DNA of 64,000 nucleotides. Source: Deltaproteobacteria bacterium (GTDB lineage Bacteria; Myxococcota_A; UBA9160; SZUA-336). The stretch spans positions 131,613 through 195,612 of the forward strand of contig JAJDAJ010000070.1 in the NCBI GenBank assembly GCA_029261925.1. Direction: 5' to 3'. The notes under the pieces are model-generated. The model was not told the origin of the DNA. It was given only the letters and a program-made list of their open reading frames with translations, and did no database searches. The position numbers and the translations under genes were made by a program. Below are positions 56,616-64,000 of the stretch, one piece after another (position 1 is the stretch's first letter; each line of letters opens with the position of its first letter).

Positions 56616-58231
56616 AGCGCCCCGGCACGTCATGGCTCCTGCTTCTCGGGCTGTGCGGGCTCACGGCCGCCGGCTCCGCCCCGGCGAGCGATCTGCCGCC
56701 GCTGGCCGAGCTGGTGGAGCACACCCGCCCGGGCGAGCACGTGGTCGTGCACGAGCTCGCGTTCTCGGGCAATCGCGTGATCGCGCAGCGGGTGCTGCAC
56801 GCGGTCGCGCGGCCCTACCTGGATCGACCGCTCTTCGCCGAGGACCTGGTGCGACTGCAGCACGAGCTCACCGCGCTGTACGTGCAGCGCGGCTACGTGA
56901 GCTCGCGCGCGCTGCTCGAGCCCCAGGACCTGCGCGACGGCCGCCTCGAGGTGCGCATCGTCGAGGGCCGGATCGGCGACGTCGAGGTCCGCGGCCCCTC
57001 GCGACTGCGCCCGGGACACCTGCGCCGGCAGCTGCTCGGCAGCGGCGGGGGGCCGCTGAACGTTCGCGAGCTCGAGGAGTCGCTGCGCCTGCTCCAGGCC
57101 GACCCGCACGTGCGCAGCGTGCGGGCCGAGCTGGTGCCAGGGCAGATCCAGGGCGAGAGCCGCCTGGTGCTCGAGGTGTCGGAGGAGTCGCCGCTCTCGA
57201 TCGGGCTCAGCGCGGGCAACGGCTGGTCACCCGCGATCGGCGAGACCGGCGGCGAGCTGCTGGTGGGCTACGCGAATGCGCTGGGCATCGGTGACGTGCT
57301 GCGCATCGGCGTGACGGCGACCGCCGGTCTCGACAGCATCGACGCCGGCTACGCGCTGCCGATCACGCCCTGGGGCACGCGACTGTCGGTGCAGCTGCGG
57401 CGCAGTCGCGCCGACGTGGTCGAGACGCCGCTGGACGAGCTCGACATCGAGAGCGCGTCGACGGCGTGGCGGGTCGGACTCGCGCAGCCGCTGCTGCGGC
57501 GCGCCGATCGCGAGCTCTGGCTGCGGCTCGACGCCGAGACGCGTCGCTCGCGCACGCGCCTGCTGGGGCGCCGCTTCTCGTTCTCGAACGGCGCCCGGGA
57601 CGGACAGATCCGCGTCACCACCGTGGCATTCGGTCAGGAGTGGATCGCGCGGTCGCGCAGCCGGGTGCTCGCCGCACTGTCGAGCTTCCGCTTCGGGCTC
57701 GACGCCCTCGATGCCACGGACGGCGGCGCGGGCAGCGGCGCCGTGCCCGACGCCACATTCGCCTACTGGCTCGGGCAGTTCCAGTGGGTGCAGCGCCTGC
57801 CCGCGGGCTGGTGGGCCAGCCAGCTGATGCTCCGCGCCGACGTCCAGCTGAGCCTCGACCCGCTGTTCCCCTCCGAGCAGCTCGCGCTCGGCGGCCCCCG
57901 CACCGTGCGCGGCTACCGCCGCAACCGCCTGGTGCGCGACAGCGGCGCGGCGCTGTCCGCCGAGCTGCGCATCCCGCTGCTGCGCTCCGGGCTGGGTCAC
58001 GAGCTGCTGCAGCTCGCGCCGTTCGTGGACCTGGGTCACGGCCGGGATCACCGCGACACCGCGGGGCCGCGCACGCTGAGCAGCATCGGTGTGGGCCTGC
58101 ACTACCGTCCCACGCCGCGGCTGTCACTGAGCCTGCAGTGGGCCCACCGGTTGCGCCGCGGCCTCGAGCGACCGGGCGACGGCCTCCAGGACCACGGTCT
58201 GCACCTGGAGACGACGTGGCTGGCGTTCTGA
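56612..58231 (+). CDS. TpsB outer-membrane transporter (ShlB/FhaC/HecB family)
   Basis: 539 residues from GTG 56612, which overlaps the TpsA stop (GTGA). It has a signal peptide (about 1-25). POTRA domains cover about 45-195 (HELAFSGNRVI, GRLEVRIVEGRIGDVEVRG, LRLLQADPHVRSV). A 16-strand barrel follows, with the conserved lid-loop motif GGPRTVRGYRRNRL near 430 and a terminal phenylalanine (TTWLAF). It should carry the upstream exoprotein across the outer membrane. The usual N-terminal plug helix is short or absent. Confidence 0.92.
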   Translation: MKRPGTSWLLLLGLCGLTAAGSAPASDLPPLAELVEHTRPGEHVVVHELAFSGNRVIAQRVLHAVARPYLDRPLFAEDLVRLQHELTALYVQRGYVSSRALLEPQDLRDGRLEVRIVEGRIGDVEVRGPSRLRPGHLRRQLLGSGGGPLNVRELEESLRLLQADPHVRSVRAELVPGQIQGESRLVLEVSEESPLSIGLSAGNGWSPAIGETGGELLVGYANALGIGDVLRIGVTATAGLDSIDAGYALPITPWGTRLSVQLRRSRADVVETPLDELDIESASTAWRVGLAQPLLRRADRELWLRLDAETRRSRTRLLGRRFSFSNGARDGQIRVTTVAFGQEWIARSRSRVLAALSSFRFGLDALDATDGGAGSGAVPDATFAYWLGQFQWVQRLPAGWWASQLMLRADVQLSLDPLFPSEQLALGGPRTVRGYRRNRLVRDSGAALSAELRIPLLRSGLGHELLQLAPFVDLGHGRDHRDTAGPRTLSSIGVGLHYRPTPRLSLSLQWAHRLRRGLERPGDGLQDHGLHLETTWLAF

Positions 58232-58251
58232 GCCGCTTTCCGCGGCGCGTC

Positions 58252-58257
58252 TATACT
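58252..58257 (+). promoter_or_regulatory. Candidate -10 box upstream of the patatin gene
   Basis: TATACT, six bases before a GTG at 58264 that opens a 10-codon frame. Confidence 0.45.
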
Positions 58258-58263
58258 GGCGGC

Positions 58264-58296
58264 GTGCAAGGCTCCTGCGGCGGCGCGATCCGGTGA
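58264..58296 (+). CDS. Possible 10-residue upstream minicistron coupled to the patatin gene
   Basis: GTG six bases after TATACT opens VQGSCGGAIR, whose TGA overlaps the patatin GTG start (GTGA at 58293). It could be a leaderless reading frame that delivers ribosomes to the patatin start, which has no clear Shine-Dalgarno sequence. No protein function is implied. Confidence 0.25.
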   Translation: MQGSCGGAIR

Positions 58297-59501
58297 GCCC
58301 CACGCGCGCGCTCGTGCTCGGCGGGGGCGGTGCACGCGGCGCCTACGAGGCCGGGGCGCTGGGCTACCTGCTCGAGGCGCTCCCCGAGCGCCTCGGCACC
58401 GACGCGACCTGCGACATCGTGCTGGGCACCTCGGTCGGCGCGGTCCACGCCTGCTACATGGGAGCCGTCGCGGGGGGCGGGCCCGACCGCTGGTCGCGCC
58501 TGCGCGAGCACTGGCTGCGCCTGCACCTGGACGACTTCGTGCGCGGGCCGCAGGCGTCTCGCTTCGGCCTGCTGCGCCGGCTGCTGCGCGCGCGGCGCGG
58601 CAGCGGAGCGACGGACCCGCGCGAGCGCGGCGGCTGGCTCGACATCACCGCCATGCGCGAGATCGTACAGGACCTGATCCCGTGGGAGCAGATCTCGCGG
58701 AACGTGGAGTCCGGCGTGGTGCGCGCGGTGGGGGTCGCCGCCACGGAGCTCGCGACCGGGCGCGCCGTGGTCTTCCTGGAGGGCAACGGCTTCGACCCCG
58801 CGCTCTGGGCGCACGACCCCACGGTGGTGCCGCGCTCGGCGCGACTCGAGCCCGCCCACCCGCTCGCCTCTGCGGCCCTGCCCCTGCTCTTTCCGGCCGT
58901 GCGGATCGGCGAGGGATGGTACGTGGACGGTGGTGTGCGCCTGAACACGCCCCTGGCGCCGGCGATCCACCTGGGAGCTGACCGACTGCTGGTGATCACC
59001 CCGCGCTGTGATCGCCTGCCGCCGCCGGAGGCCCCCGCCGCGGCCCCCGGGGCCGCCGGCAGCCCGGTGAGCGTGCTGGGACGCGTGCTCAGCGCGCTGC
59101 TGCTCGACCACCTGGAGACCGACCTGGGCCGCATGCACTTCGTCAACGGCATCCTCGAGCGCGGCTCCGGCGCCTACGGCGCGGACTTCGTCGAGCGGCT
59201 GAACGCGGCGGGCGGCGGCACGCGCGAGCTGCGGCGCGTCGGCGAGCTGGTGCTGCGGCCGTCACGGGATCCGGGCGAGATCGCCGCGGAGGTGCTCACC
59301 GCGCACTCCGGGGACCTGTCGCGCTCCGCGCGCCTCCTGCTGGACTCGCTGGGCGCCGGGAATCCGGCCGGGGAATCCACCCTGCTCTCGTTCCTGCTTT
59401 TCCACCCCGCCTACGCCGATGCGCTGATGCAGCTGGGATGGGCCGATGCCGAGGGCCGCGCCGACGAGCTGGCGCGCTTCTTCTCCGACGACGGCGCCTG
59501 A
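58293..59501 (+). CDS. Patatin-like phospholipase
   Basis: 402 residues. The oxyanion loop GGGGARGAYEAG is at about 10-21, the nucleophile elbow GTSVG at about 49-53, and the dyad aspartate lies in VDGGV near residue 212. Between them lies a lid with many Arg. It should hydrolyse acyl esters of phospholipids by the Ser-Asp dyad. There is no signal peptide, so it is cytoplasmic or peripheral. The C-terminal 140 residues are helical and less conserved. Start GTG 58293. Confidence 0.9.
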   Translation: MSPTRALVLGGGGARGAYEAGALGYLLEALPERLGTDATCDIVLGTSVGAVHACYMGAVAGGGPDRWSRLREHWLRLHLDDFVRGPQASRFGLLRRLLRARRGSGATDPRERGGWLDITAMREIVQDLIPWEQISRNVESGVVRAVGVAATELATGRAVVFLEGNGFDPALWAHDPTVVPRSARLEPAHPLASAALPLLFPAVRIGEGWYVDGGVRLNTPLAPAIHLGADRLLVITPRCDRLPPPEAPAAAPGAAGSPVSVLGRVLSALLLDHLETDLGRMHFVNGILERGSGAYGADFVERLNAAGGGTRELRRVGELVLRPSRDPGEIAAEVLTAHSGDLSRSARLLLDSLGAGNPAGESTLLSFLLFHPAYADALMQLGWADAEGRADELARFFSDDGA

Positions 59502-59503
59502 GC

Positions 59504-59587
59504 TCAGTCGCCCTGCTCCAGGCGCCACCAGGTCTCAGGCGCGACCACCAGGCCCGCGACGCAGAGCAGCAGCGCGACGCGGATCAC
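59504..59587 (-). CDS. Possible 27-residue hydrophobic small protein
   Basis: GTG at 59587 opens VIRVALLLCVAGLVVAPETW and seven more residues to a TGA. It has a single membrane-like helix. No ribosome site is visible, so it may be chance. Confidence 0.2.
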   Translation of the reverse strand: MIRVALLLCVAGLVVAPETWWRLEQGD

Positions 59588-59624
59588 GACGGCAGCGCGC
59601 CCGCGCGCGGCAGGTTCGGGCACA

Positions 59625-60491
59625 TCAGGGAACGCAGGCAGTGCTGGTTCCGGCGCACGGCTGCGCGGCACAGGTCGAGGAGTTGGGGCTGAAGATGTCG
59701 AAATTGACCTTGAGGATGTCGCTGATGTTGCAGCTCCCGTCTCCGTTCGCGTCGCAGCGATCCGTGCAGCCGCCCGCGAACAGACAGCTGTTGATCGCGA
59801 GGATGTCGCCCACGTTCAGCGCTCCGCTGCCGTCCTCGTCGCCGCACTCGCAGGCGTCGCCGCGGCCGTCCCCGTCGCCGTCGGCCTGCGCCGGGTCGTC
59901 GACGAACGGGCAGCTGTCGTCCGCGTCGCAGACGCCGTCGCCGTCGCGGTCGTCCGTGCAGCCGGGCACGCTGCCGACGAGGGCGCGCAGCGCCGACTGC
60001 CGCTGCAGCGACGCGTCGAGCCAGCGGCCCTCCACGTGGATCTGTCCGCCGCTCGCCCCGGTGGTCGCGGTCAGGTCGAACAGGGCCACGCTGCCCCGCT
60101 GACCGCCCGTGGTCGGCGTGCCGCCGTTCGCGAGGATCTCGACGCTCGACGGCCCGTTCCAGGTCACGTCGCCGCCCGCCGGGTCGACGGCGGAGGCGGG
60201 AAACGTGACCCCGCCACTGCCCAGCACGCGGACCTGCCAGTAGCAGACCTCGTCCCCGTCCCCGTCGAGACACGCGGTGCCGCTGAGCGTCGGCCCGCCG
60301 GCGTCGCGGTGCAGGTAGAGGGTCAGGGCCAGCGTCTGGCCGGCGGGCAGGTCGACCGGATCCGACGAGGCCGGATCCAGCCCCAGCGCGAAGCCGCCGG
60401 CGCCCGCCGCCGGCAGCAGCAGTGCGCCCAGCACGCCGAGCGTCGGGAGCAGCCGGTACAGCAGCGCAGCGCCTCGCATGACTCGCCTCAT
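59625..60491 (-). CDS. Secreted protein with beta-sandwich, TSP3 repeat and dockerin-like pair
   Basis: 288 residues with a signal peptide (about 1-33). Residues 34-175 form a beta-rich domain with a cohesin-like feel (FALGLDPASSDPVDLPAGQ; VRVLGSGGVTFPAS). TSP3-type Asp-rich segments follow (TDDRDGDGVCDADDSCPF). Then comes CECGDEDGSGALNVGDILAI and the second EF-hand-like segment ANGDGSCNISDILKVNFDIF. This is the same C-terminal module as in the protein at 5732. Function unknown; likely surface-bound through calcium-dependent modules. Confidence 0.7.
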   Translation of the reverse strand: MRRVMRGAALLYRLLPTLGVLGALLLPAAGAGGFALGLDPASSDPVDLPAGQTLALTLYLHRDAGGPTLSGTACLDGDGDEVCYWQVRVLGSGGVTFPASAVDPAGGDVTWNGPSSVEILANGGTPTTGGQRGSVALFDLTATTGASGGQIHVEGRWLDASLQRQSALRALVGSVPGCTDDRDGDGVCDADDSCPFVDDPAQADGDGDGRGDACECGDEDGSGALNVGDILAINSCLFAGGCTDRCDANGDGSCNISDILKVNFDIFSPNSSTCAAQPCAGTSTACVP

Positions 60492-60602
60492 CGCGGCCGG
60501 ATCGGGGGTGCCCCGGTCAGTGACCCACGCGACCCGGAGACAGACTCCGGATGCGGCGGGAGATCACGAACACAGGGGTGTTCCCGGAACAGAGCATGCG
60601 GG

Positions 60603-60608
60603 TATGAT
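60603..60608 (+). promoter_or_regulatory. Candidate -10 box of the RCC1-repeat gene
   Basis: TATGAT about 37 bases before the ATG at 60645; TTCCCG at 60581-60586 is a weak -35 with 16 bases between. Confidence 0.4.
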
Positions 60609-60644
60609 GGCATGGACTGGTGACACCTGGAAGCTGAGCGAGCC

Positions 60645-63600
60645 ATGCGGAGCTGGAGACAGGCCCGTTCGACCCTGGTCGCGGCACTGCTGCTCTGTGC
60701 GGCGGCGACGGGTCCCCGGGCGCAGGAGCTGGACCTGGTCGTCGCCCAGGCGGCCGCCGCGCACGACGACGGGGTCCTGGGCGCGGAGCCCTACTCGTTC
60801 CTCTGGGTGCTCTGGGGCAGCGGCATCACCAGCGCCACGCTCACGCCTCCGGGCGGCTCGCCGATCCCGCTCTTCGAGATACAGGGCTCCCTGCCGCCCG
60901 GTCAGTGGGTGCTGCTCTGCGATCCCACGAACCTCTTCGGCGGAGTCTTCCCCGACTGCGGCGAGCTCCCGGGCAGCCGGAGCCTGGTCCCGGTCTACTC
61001 CACGCTGTCGAACATGCTCGCCGAGTTCCCGGCCGGGACATACGTGATCACGCTCAACGGCACCGAGACCGCGACGCTGGACTTCGATCCCGTGCCTCCG
61101 CCCGAGGTGCTCACGCTGCTGAGCCCGTCCGAGGGCGATCCGGGCTACCCCACGCGCGACGGTCACGTCGAGTGGACGCCGTGCGCGACGTGCGACCGGC
61201 AGAGCGTGTTCGTCCGCACGCGCGACCTCGCGAACTTCGAGCGCCTGGCGTCCGCGACCTGGCTGGGGAACGCGGCGAGCTCGCACAACGTCCGGCGCGC
61301 GTTCCCGGGCGCGGTCCTCGAGCTGGGCGTGGGCGCGATCAATCTCACCTCGCTGCGTGAGACGCGCACGACCAGTCCCGGCGCAGACCCGTTCATCTTC
61401 TTCGGGTTCGCCGTGTCGTCGAACGTGACCCAGGTGCTGTCCCGGGTCGGGCGCGCCCGCGTGGCCCAGCTGGCAGCGGGCAGCAGCGGACTCTGCGGCC
61501 GCATGCAGAGCGGCGAGGCCCTGTGCACGCCGGTGGGAAGCGGGGGATCCGGGCAGCCGACACCGCGCTCGACGGTGATCGACATCGCGCTCGGGCGCGA
61601 GCACGGCTGTGCGGTCACCAGCAGCGGTGCGGTCGAGTGCTGGGGCACCGGGGCCGGAACGCTGCCCCCCGCGACCGCCTTCTCACGGGTGTCCGCCGGC
61701 CGGGAGCACGGCTGCGGCGTGCGAGACACCGGAGCCATCGACTGCTGGGGCAGCCTCGACGGCCTGGAGCCGGCCGGGAGCTTCGTCTCGGTGCAGTCGA
61801 GCCGCGACGTCGCCGACGCGTTCGCCTGCGGCCGCAGGGTCAACGGAACGCTCGCCTGCTGGGGATCCAGCCAGCAGTTCAGCCTGCCCTCCGGCGTACC
61901 CGCCGGAGCCGTCCAGGGCTTCGCGGTGGGCGATCAGCACGTGTGCACGATCGGCGCCGGCGGCGCGGCGAGCTGCTGGGGCGTCGCGCCCGGTGCCTCG
62001 ACACCTCCGCCGCCACCCTTCGTCCGGCTGGCAGCCGGCGCCGGCCACAGCTGCGGGCTGCGTCCCGGGGGCAGCGTGGCGTGCTGGGGCGACGACGGCT
62101 CCGGTCAGTCCACGCCACCGCCGGGCGGCGTCTTCGTCCAGCTCAGCGCCGGGGGCGATTCGACCTGCGGGCTGCGCGCCGACGGCAGCGCCGAGTGCTG
62201 GGGCGAGCTGGACGAGCAGCTGGACGTGAATCTCGTCGATCCGCTCGACTACGCGACCGTCCAGGAGCCCGTCGTCGACGTGGGCAGCGGACACGGCTGC
62301 ACGCTCGGGGCGGACCTGCGGGCGCGCTGCTTCGGCGACCTGGCGCTGCCCGTCGGGCTCGAGAGCAGCGAGTTCGCCCTGCTGGCCTCGGGCACGGACT
62401 TCGCCTGCGGGGCGACCGTGGCGCCGTCGCGCCGGCTCACCTGCTGGGGAGCGAACGGCGCCGGCCAGGCCACGCCTCCGGTCGGGCGCGGCACCCTGCT
62501 CGAGCTGGCGGCCGGCGACGGGCACGCCTGCCTGATCGGCTTCGCGCGCGACCTGGAGTGCTGGGGGCGCGACGACAGCGGCCAGGCGTCGCCGCTGCCC
62601 GGGCCGTACGTGCGCGTGGCCGCGGGCGCGGACTTCAGCTGTGCGATCCGCGACGGATCGGGGGTGCTGCGCTGCTGGGGCAACGGCGTCTCCGGCCAGA
62701 CCTCGCCGCCGGCCGGTCGGTTCACGGAGCTCGCACTGGGCGTGGACCACGGCTGCGCGCTGCGACCGACCGGCAGCGTCGCGTGCTGGGGCGACACCGC
62801 GTTCGGCGAGGGCACGCCCCCGGCGGGCGAGACCTTCGTGGCGCTCTCGGCGGGCGATCACTTCACCTGCGGACTGCGCAGCGACGGGCAGGTGCTGTGC
62901 TGGGGCCTGGACACCTTCGGTCGCACCTCGCCCCCCGCCCTCGAGTTCGCCCAGATCGACTCGGGCGGCTCGCACAGCTGCGGCATCACCGCGGGGGGCT
63001 CCCGCGCCTGCTGGGGCTTCCCGCTGGGCGGCGCACCGCTGGACGACATCGACGACGACCTGATCGCGGACGCCGCGGACGTCTGCCCGGCGACGTTCGA
63101 CCCGCTGCAGCTCGACGCCGACGCCGACGGCGTGGGCGACGCCTGCGACCTCTGCGGGGACGAGGCCGATCCGCAGCAGCGCGACCGCGATGGCGACGGC
63201 GTGGGCGACGCCTGCGACGTCTGTCCGGACGTGGCCGACCCCGGACAGGCGGACGCCAACGGCGACGGCACGGGAGACGCCTGCGCGCCGGTCCGCATCA
63301 CGCTCACGCCCGTGCCCCCGCCCCAGCCCGGTGTGCTCGGCGGCGTGCTTCCCGGCACCACCGGCAGCTCGCAGCTCTTCGAGGTGCTGATGGCGTGCGA
63401 CCAGACGCCGATCGAGCAGGTCAACTTCGGCCTGGTGCTGCCCGCGGGCCTGAGCGGCGGGGACGTCGACTTCGGACTGGGCTGCTCGAACGTCAGCTGC
63501 ACGGGCGCCGCGGGTCTGGGCCCGACCGTCGACCCCGCGCTGTCGTCCGCGGGGCTGCGGGTCGAGCCCGGCGTGCCCGACGACATCGTCTACTTCAGCC

Positions 63601-64000
63601 TGACCGGGACGCCCCAGCTCTGCGCGGCGCTCGAGGAGGTGCAGCTCGCGTTCATCGAGGTCGCCTCGGACCAGCCGCCCGAGAGCGTCGCGCCGCAGCT
63701 GACGGCCCAGGGGCTCGAGGCCATCGGGGCGCCGCCGGCCGTGGCGGAGGGCGGGGACCCGATCCCGCTCGAGACGATCGAGACGGAGTTCGTGCTCGCG
63801 CTCGACGTCGGGCCCGGCGTCACGCTGCGCGTCGAGCGCGCACCCGGGGACCCCGACGAGAAGAGCTGGCTGGTCAAGCTCGACGCCGACACGGGGCTGT
63901 CGCAGGTCGTCGTGGGACTCAAGGCCTTCACCGGGATCCAGCCGGCCGACGTGGAGATCCTCGGCTGCAGCGTGCCGAGCACGCCGGAGCTTCGCACCTG
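60645..64000 (+). CDS. Secreted RCC1-type repeat protein with TSP3 repeats, 3' truncated
   Basis: At least 1118 residues, open to the window end. It has a signal peptide (about 1-26) and a beta-rich N-terminal domain (27-280). About 13 repeats follow of the form (V/L)(A/S)AG..H.CG(L/V)...G...CWG....G...PP, the RCC1 / regulator-of-chromosome-condensation propeller type found in myxobacterial surface proteins; each repeat has a Cys pair. TSP3 calcium repeats come next (DADADGVGDACDLCGDE and relatives). A beta-sandwich domain with cohesin-like character (IEQVNFGLVLPAGLSGGDVD) and a further domain run off the end. No stop or frameshift was seen. Function unknown; likely displayed or released. Confidence 0.75.
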   Translation, partial: MRSWRQARSTLVAALLLCAAATGPRAQELDLVVAQAAAAHDDGVLGAEPYSFLWVLWGSGITSATLTPPGGSPIPLFEIQGSLPPGQWVLLCDPTNLFGGVFPDCGELPGSRSLVPVYSTLSNMLAEFPAGTYVITLNGTETATLDFDPVPPPEVLTLLSPSEGDPGYPTRDGHVEWTPCATCDRQSVFVRTRDLANFERLASATWLGNAASSHNVRRAFPGAVLELGVGAINLTSLRETRTTSPGADPFIFFGFAVSSNVTQVLSRVGRARVAQLAAGSSGLCGRMQSGEALCTPVGSGGSGQPTPRSTVIDIALGREHGCAVTSSGAVECWGTGAGTLPPATAFSRVSAGREHGCGVRDTGAIDCWGSLDGLEPAGSFVSVQSSRDVADAFACGRRVNGTLACWGSSQQFSLPSGVPAGAVQGFAVGDQHVCTIGAGGAASCWGVAPGASTPPPPPFVRLAAGAGHSCGLRPGGSVACWGDDGSGQSTPPPGGVFVQLSAGGDSTCGLRADGSAECWGELDEQLDVNLVDPLDYATVQEPVVDVGSGHGCTLGADLRARCFGDLALPVGLESSEFALLASGTDFACGATVAPSRRLTCWGANGAGQATPPVGRGTLLELAAGDGHACLIGFARDLECWGRDDSGQASPLPGPYVRVAAGADFSCAIRDGSGVLRCWGNGVSGQTSPPAGRFTELALGVDHGCALRPTGSVACWGDTAFGEGTPPAGETFVALSAGDHFTCGLRSDGQVLCWGLDTFGRTSPPALEFAQIDSGGSHSCGITAGGSRACWGFPLGGAPLDDIDDDLIADAADVCPATFDPLQLDADADGVGDACDLCGDEADPQQRDRDGDGVGDACDVCPDVADPGQADANGDGTGDACAPVRITLTPVPPPQPGVLGGVLPGTTGSSQLFEVLMACDQTPIEQVNFGLVLPAGLSGGDVDFGLGCSNVSCTGAAGLGPTVDPALSSAGLRVEPGVPDDIVYFSLTGTPQLCAALEEVQLAFIEVASDQPPESVAPQLTAQGLEAIGAPPAVAEGGDPIPLETIETEFVLALDVGPGVTLRVERAPGDPDEKSWLVKLDADTGLSQVVVGLKAFTGIQPADVEILGCSVPSTPELRT

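Overview
The window is high-GC DNA (clearly above 65% by eye) from a Gram-negative bacterium. It has an outer-membrane porin, a two-partner secretion pair, PEP-CTERM proteins and a full Pst/PhoUBR phosphate system. The mix of luciferase-like and ACMSD-like oxidative enzymes with MopE-type, thrombospondin-type-3, dockerin-like and RCC1-type surface proteins suggests a myxobacterium-like or other deltaproteobacterial lineage. That placement is inference; no rRNA is present.

Layout. 1-13.8 kb: flavin/FAD oxidoreductases, an amidohydrolase, an M50 protease, ClpB, a MopE-like secreted protein, tRNA-His, a Tat-exported DUF1214 protein, a zinc alcohol dehydrogenase and a phosphodiesterase. 13.8-21.8 kb: a PEP-CTERM SGNH hydrolase, a probable frameshifted gene, an SMP-30 protein, a sodium symporter, ThiO, an iron-sulfur uracil-DNA glycosylase coupled to a hydrolase, and a methyltransferase. 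21.9-29.3 kb: surface proteins around a rearranged zone holding a diverged duplication and gene fragments (an RRM protein and an arylsulfotransferase tail). 29.5-35.6 kb: a stand-alone AICAR transformylase, leuA with a probable leader-peptide attenuator, and ileS with a degenerate zinc knuckle. 35.6-46 kb: the Pho regulon, pstSCAB divergent from phoU-phoB-phoR and a porin, with PhoB-box-like repeats at three places. 46-48.8 kb: a pyrophosphate-type phosphofructokinase, an AAA ATPase and a TerB-like protein. 49-58.2 kb: the most unusual block. A CHASE2-cyclase and a DUF928 gene lie divergent from a TpsA exoprotein that carries a C-terminal CHAT protease domain, followed by its TpsB transporter. 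Tandem CRP-like palindromes lie upstream of the DUF928 gene. 58.3-64 kb: a patatin, a dockerin-like protein and a long RCC1/TSP3 protein running off the window.

Two patterns cross the window. Several genes have a TANNNT box 6-7 bases before the start codon and no Shine-Dalgarno sequence, which suggests leaderless mRNAs alongside SD-led ones. Several secreted proteins share a TSP3-CxCG-dockerin C-terminal module. Many other long open frames are antisense shadows of high-GC genes and were left out.
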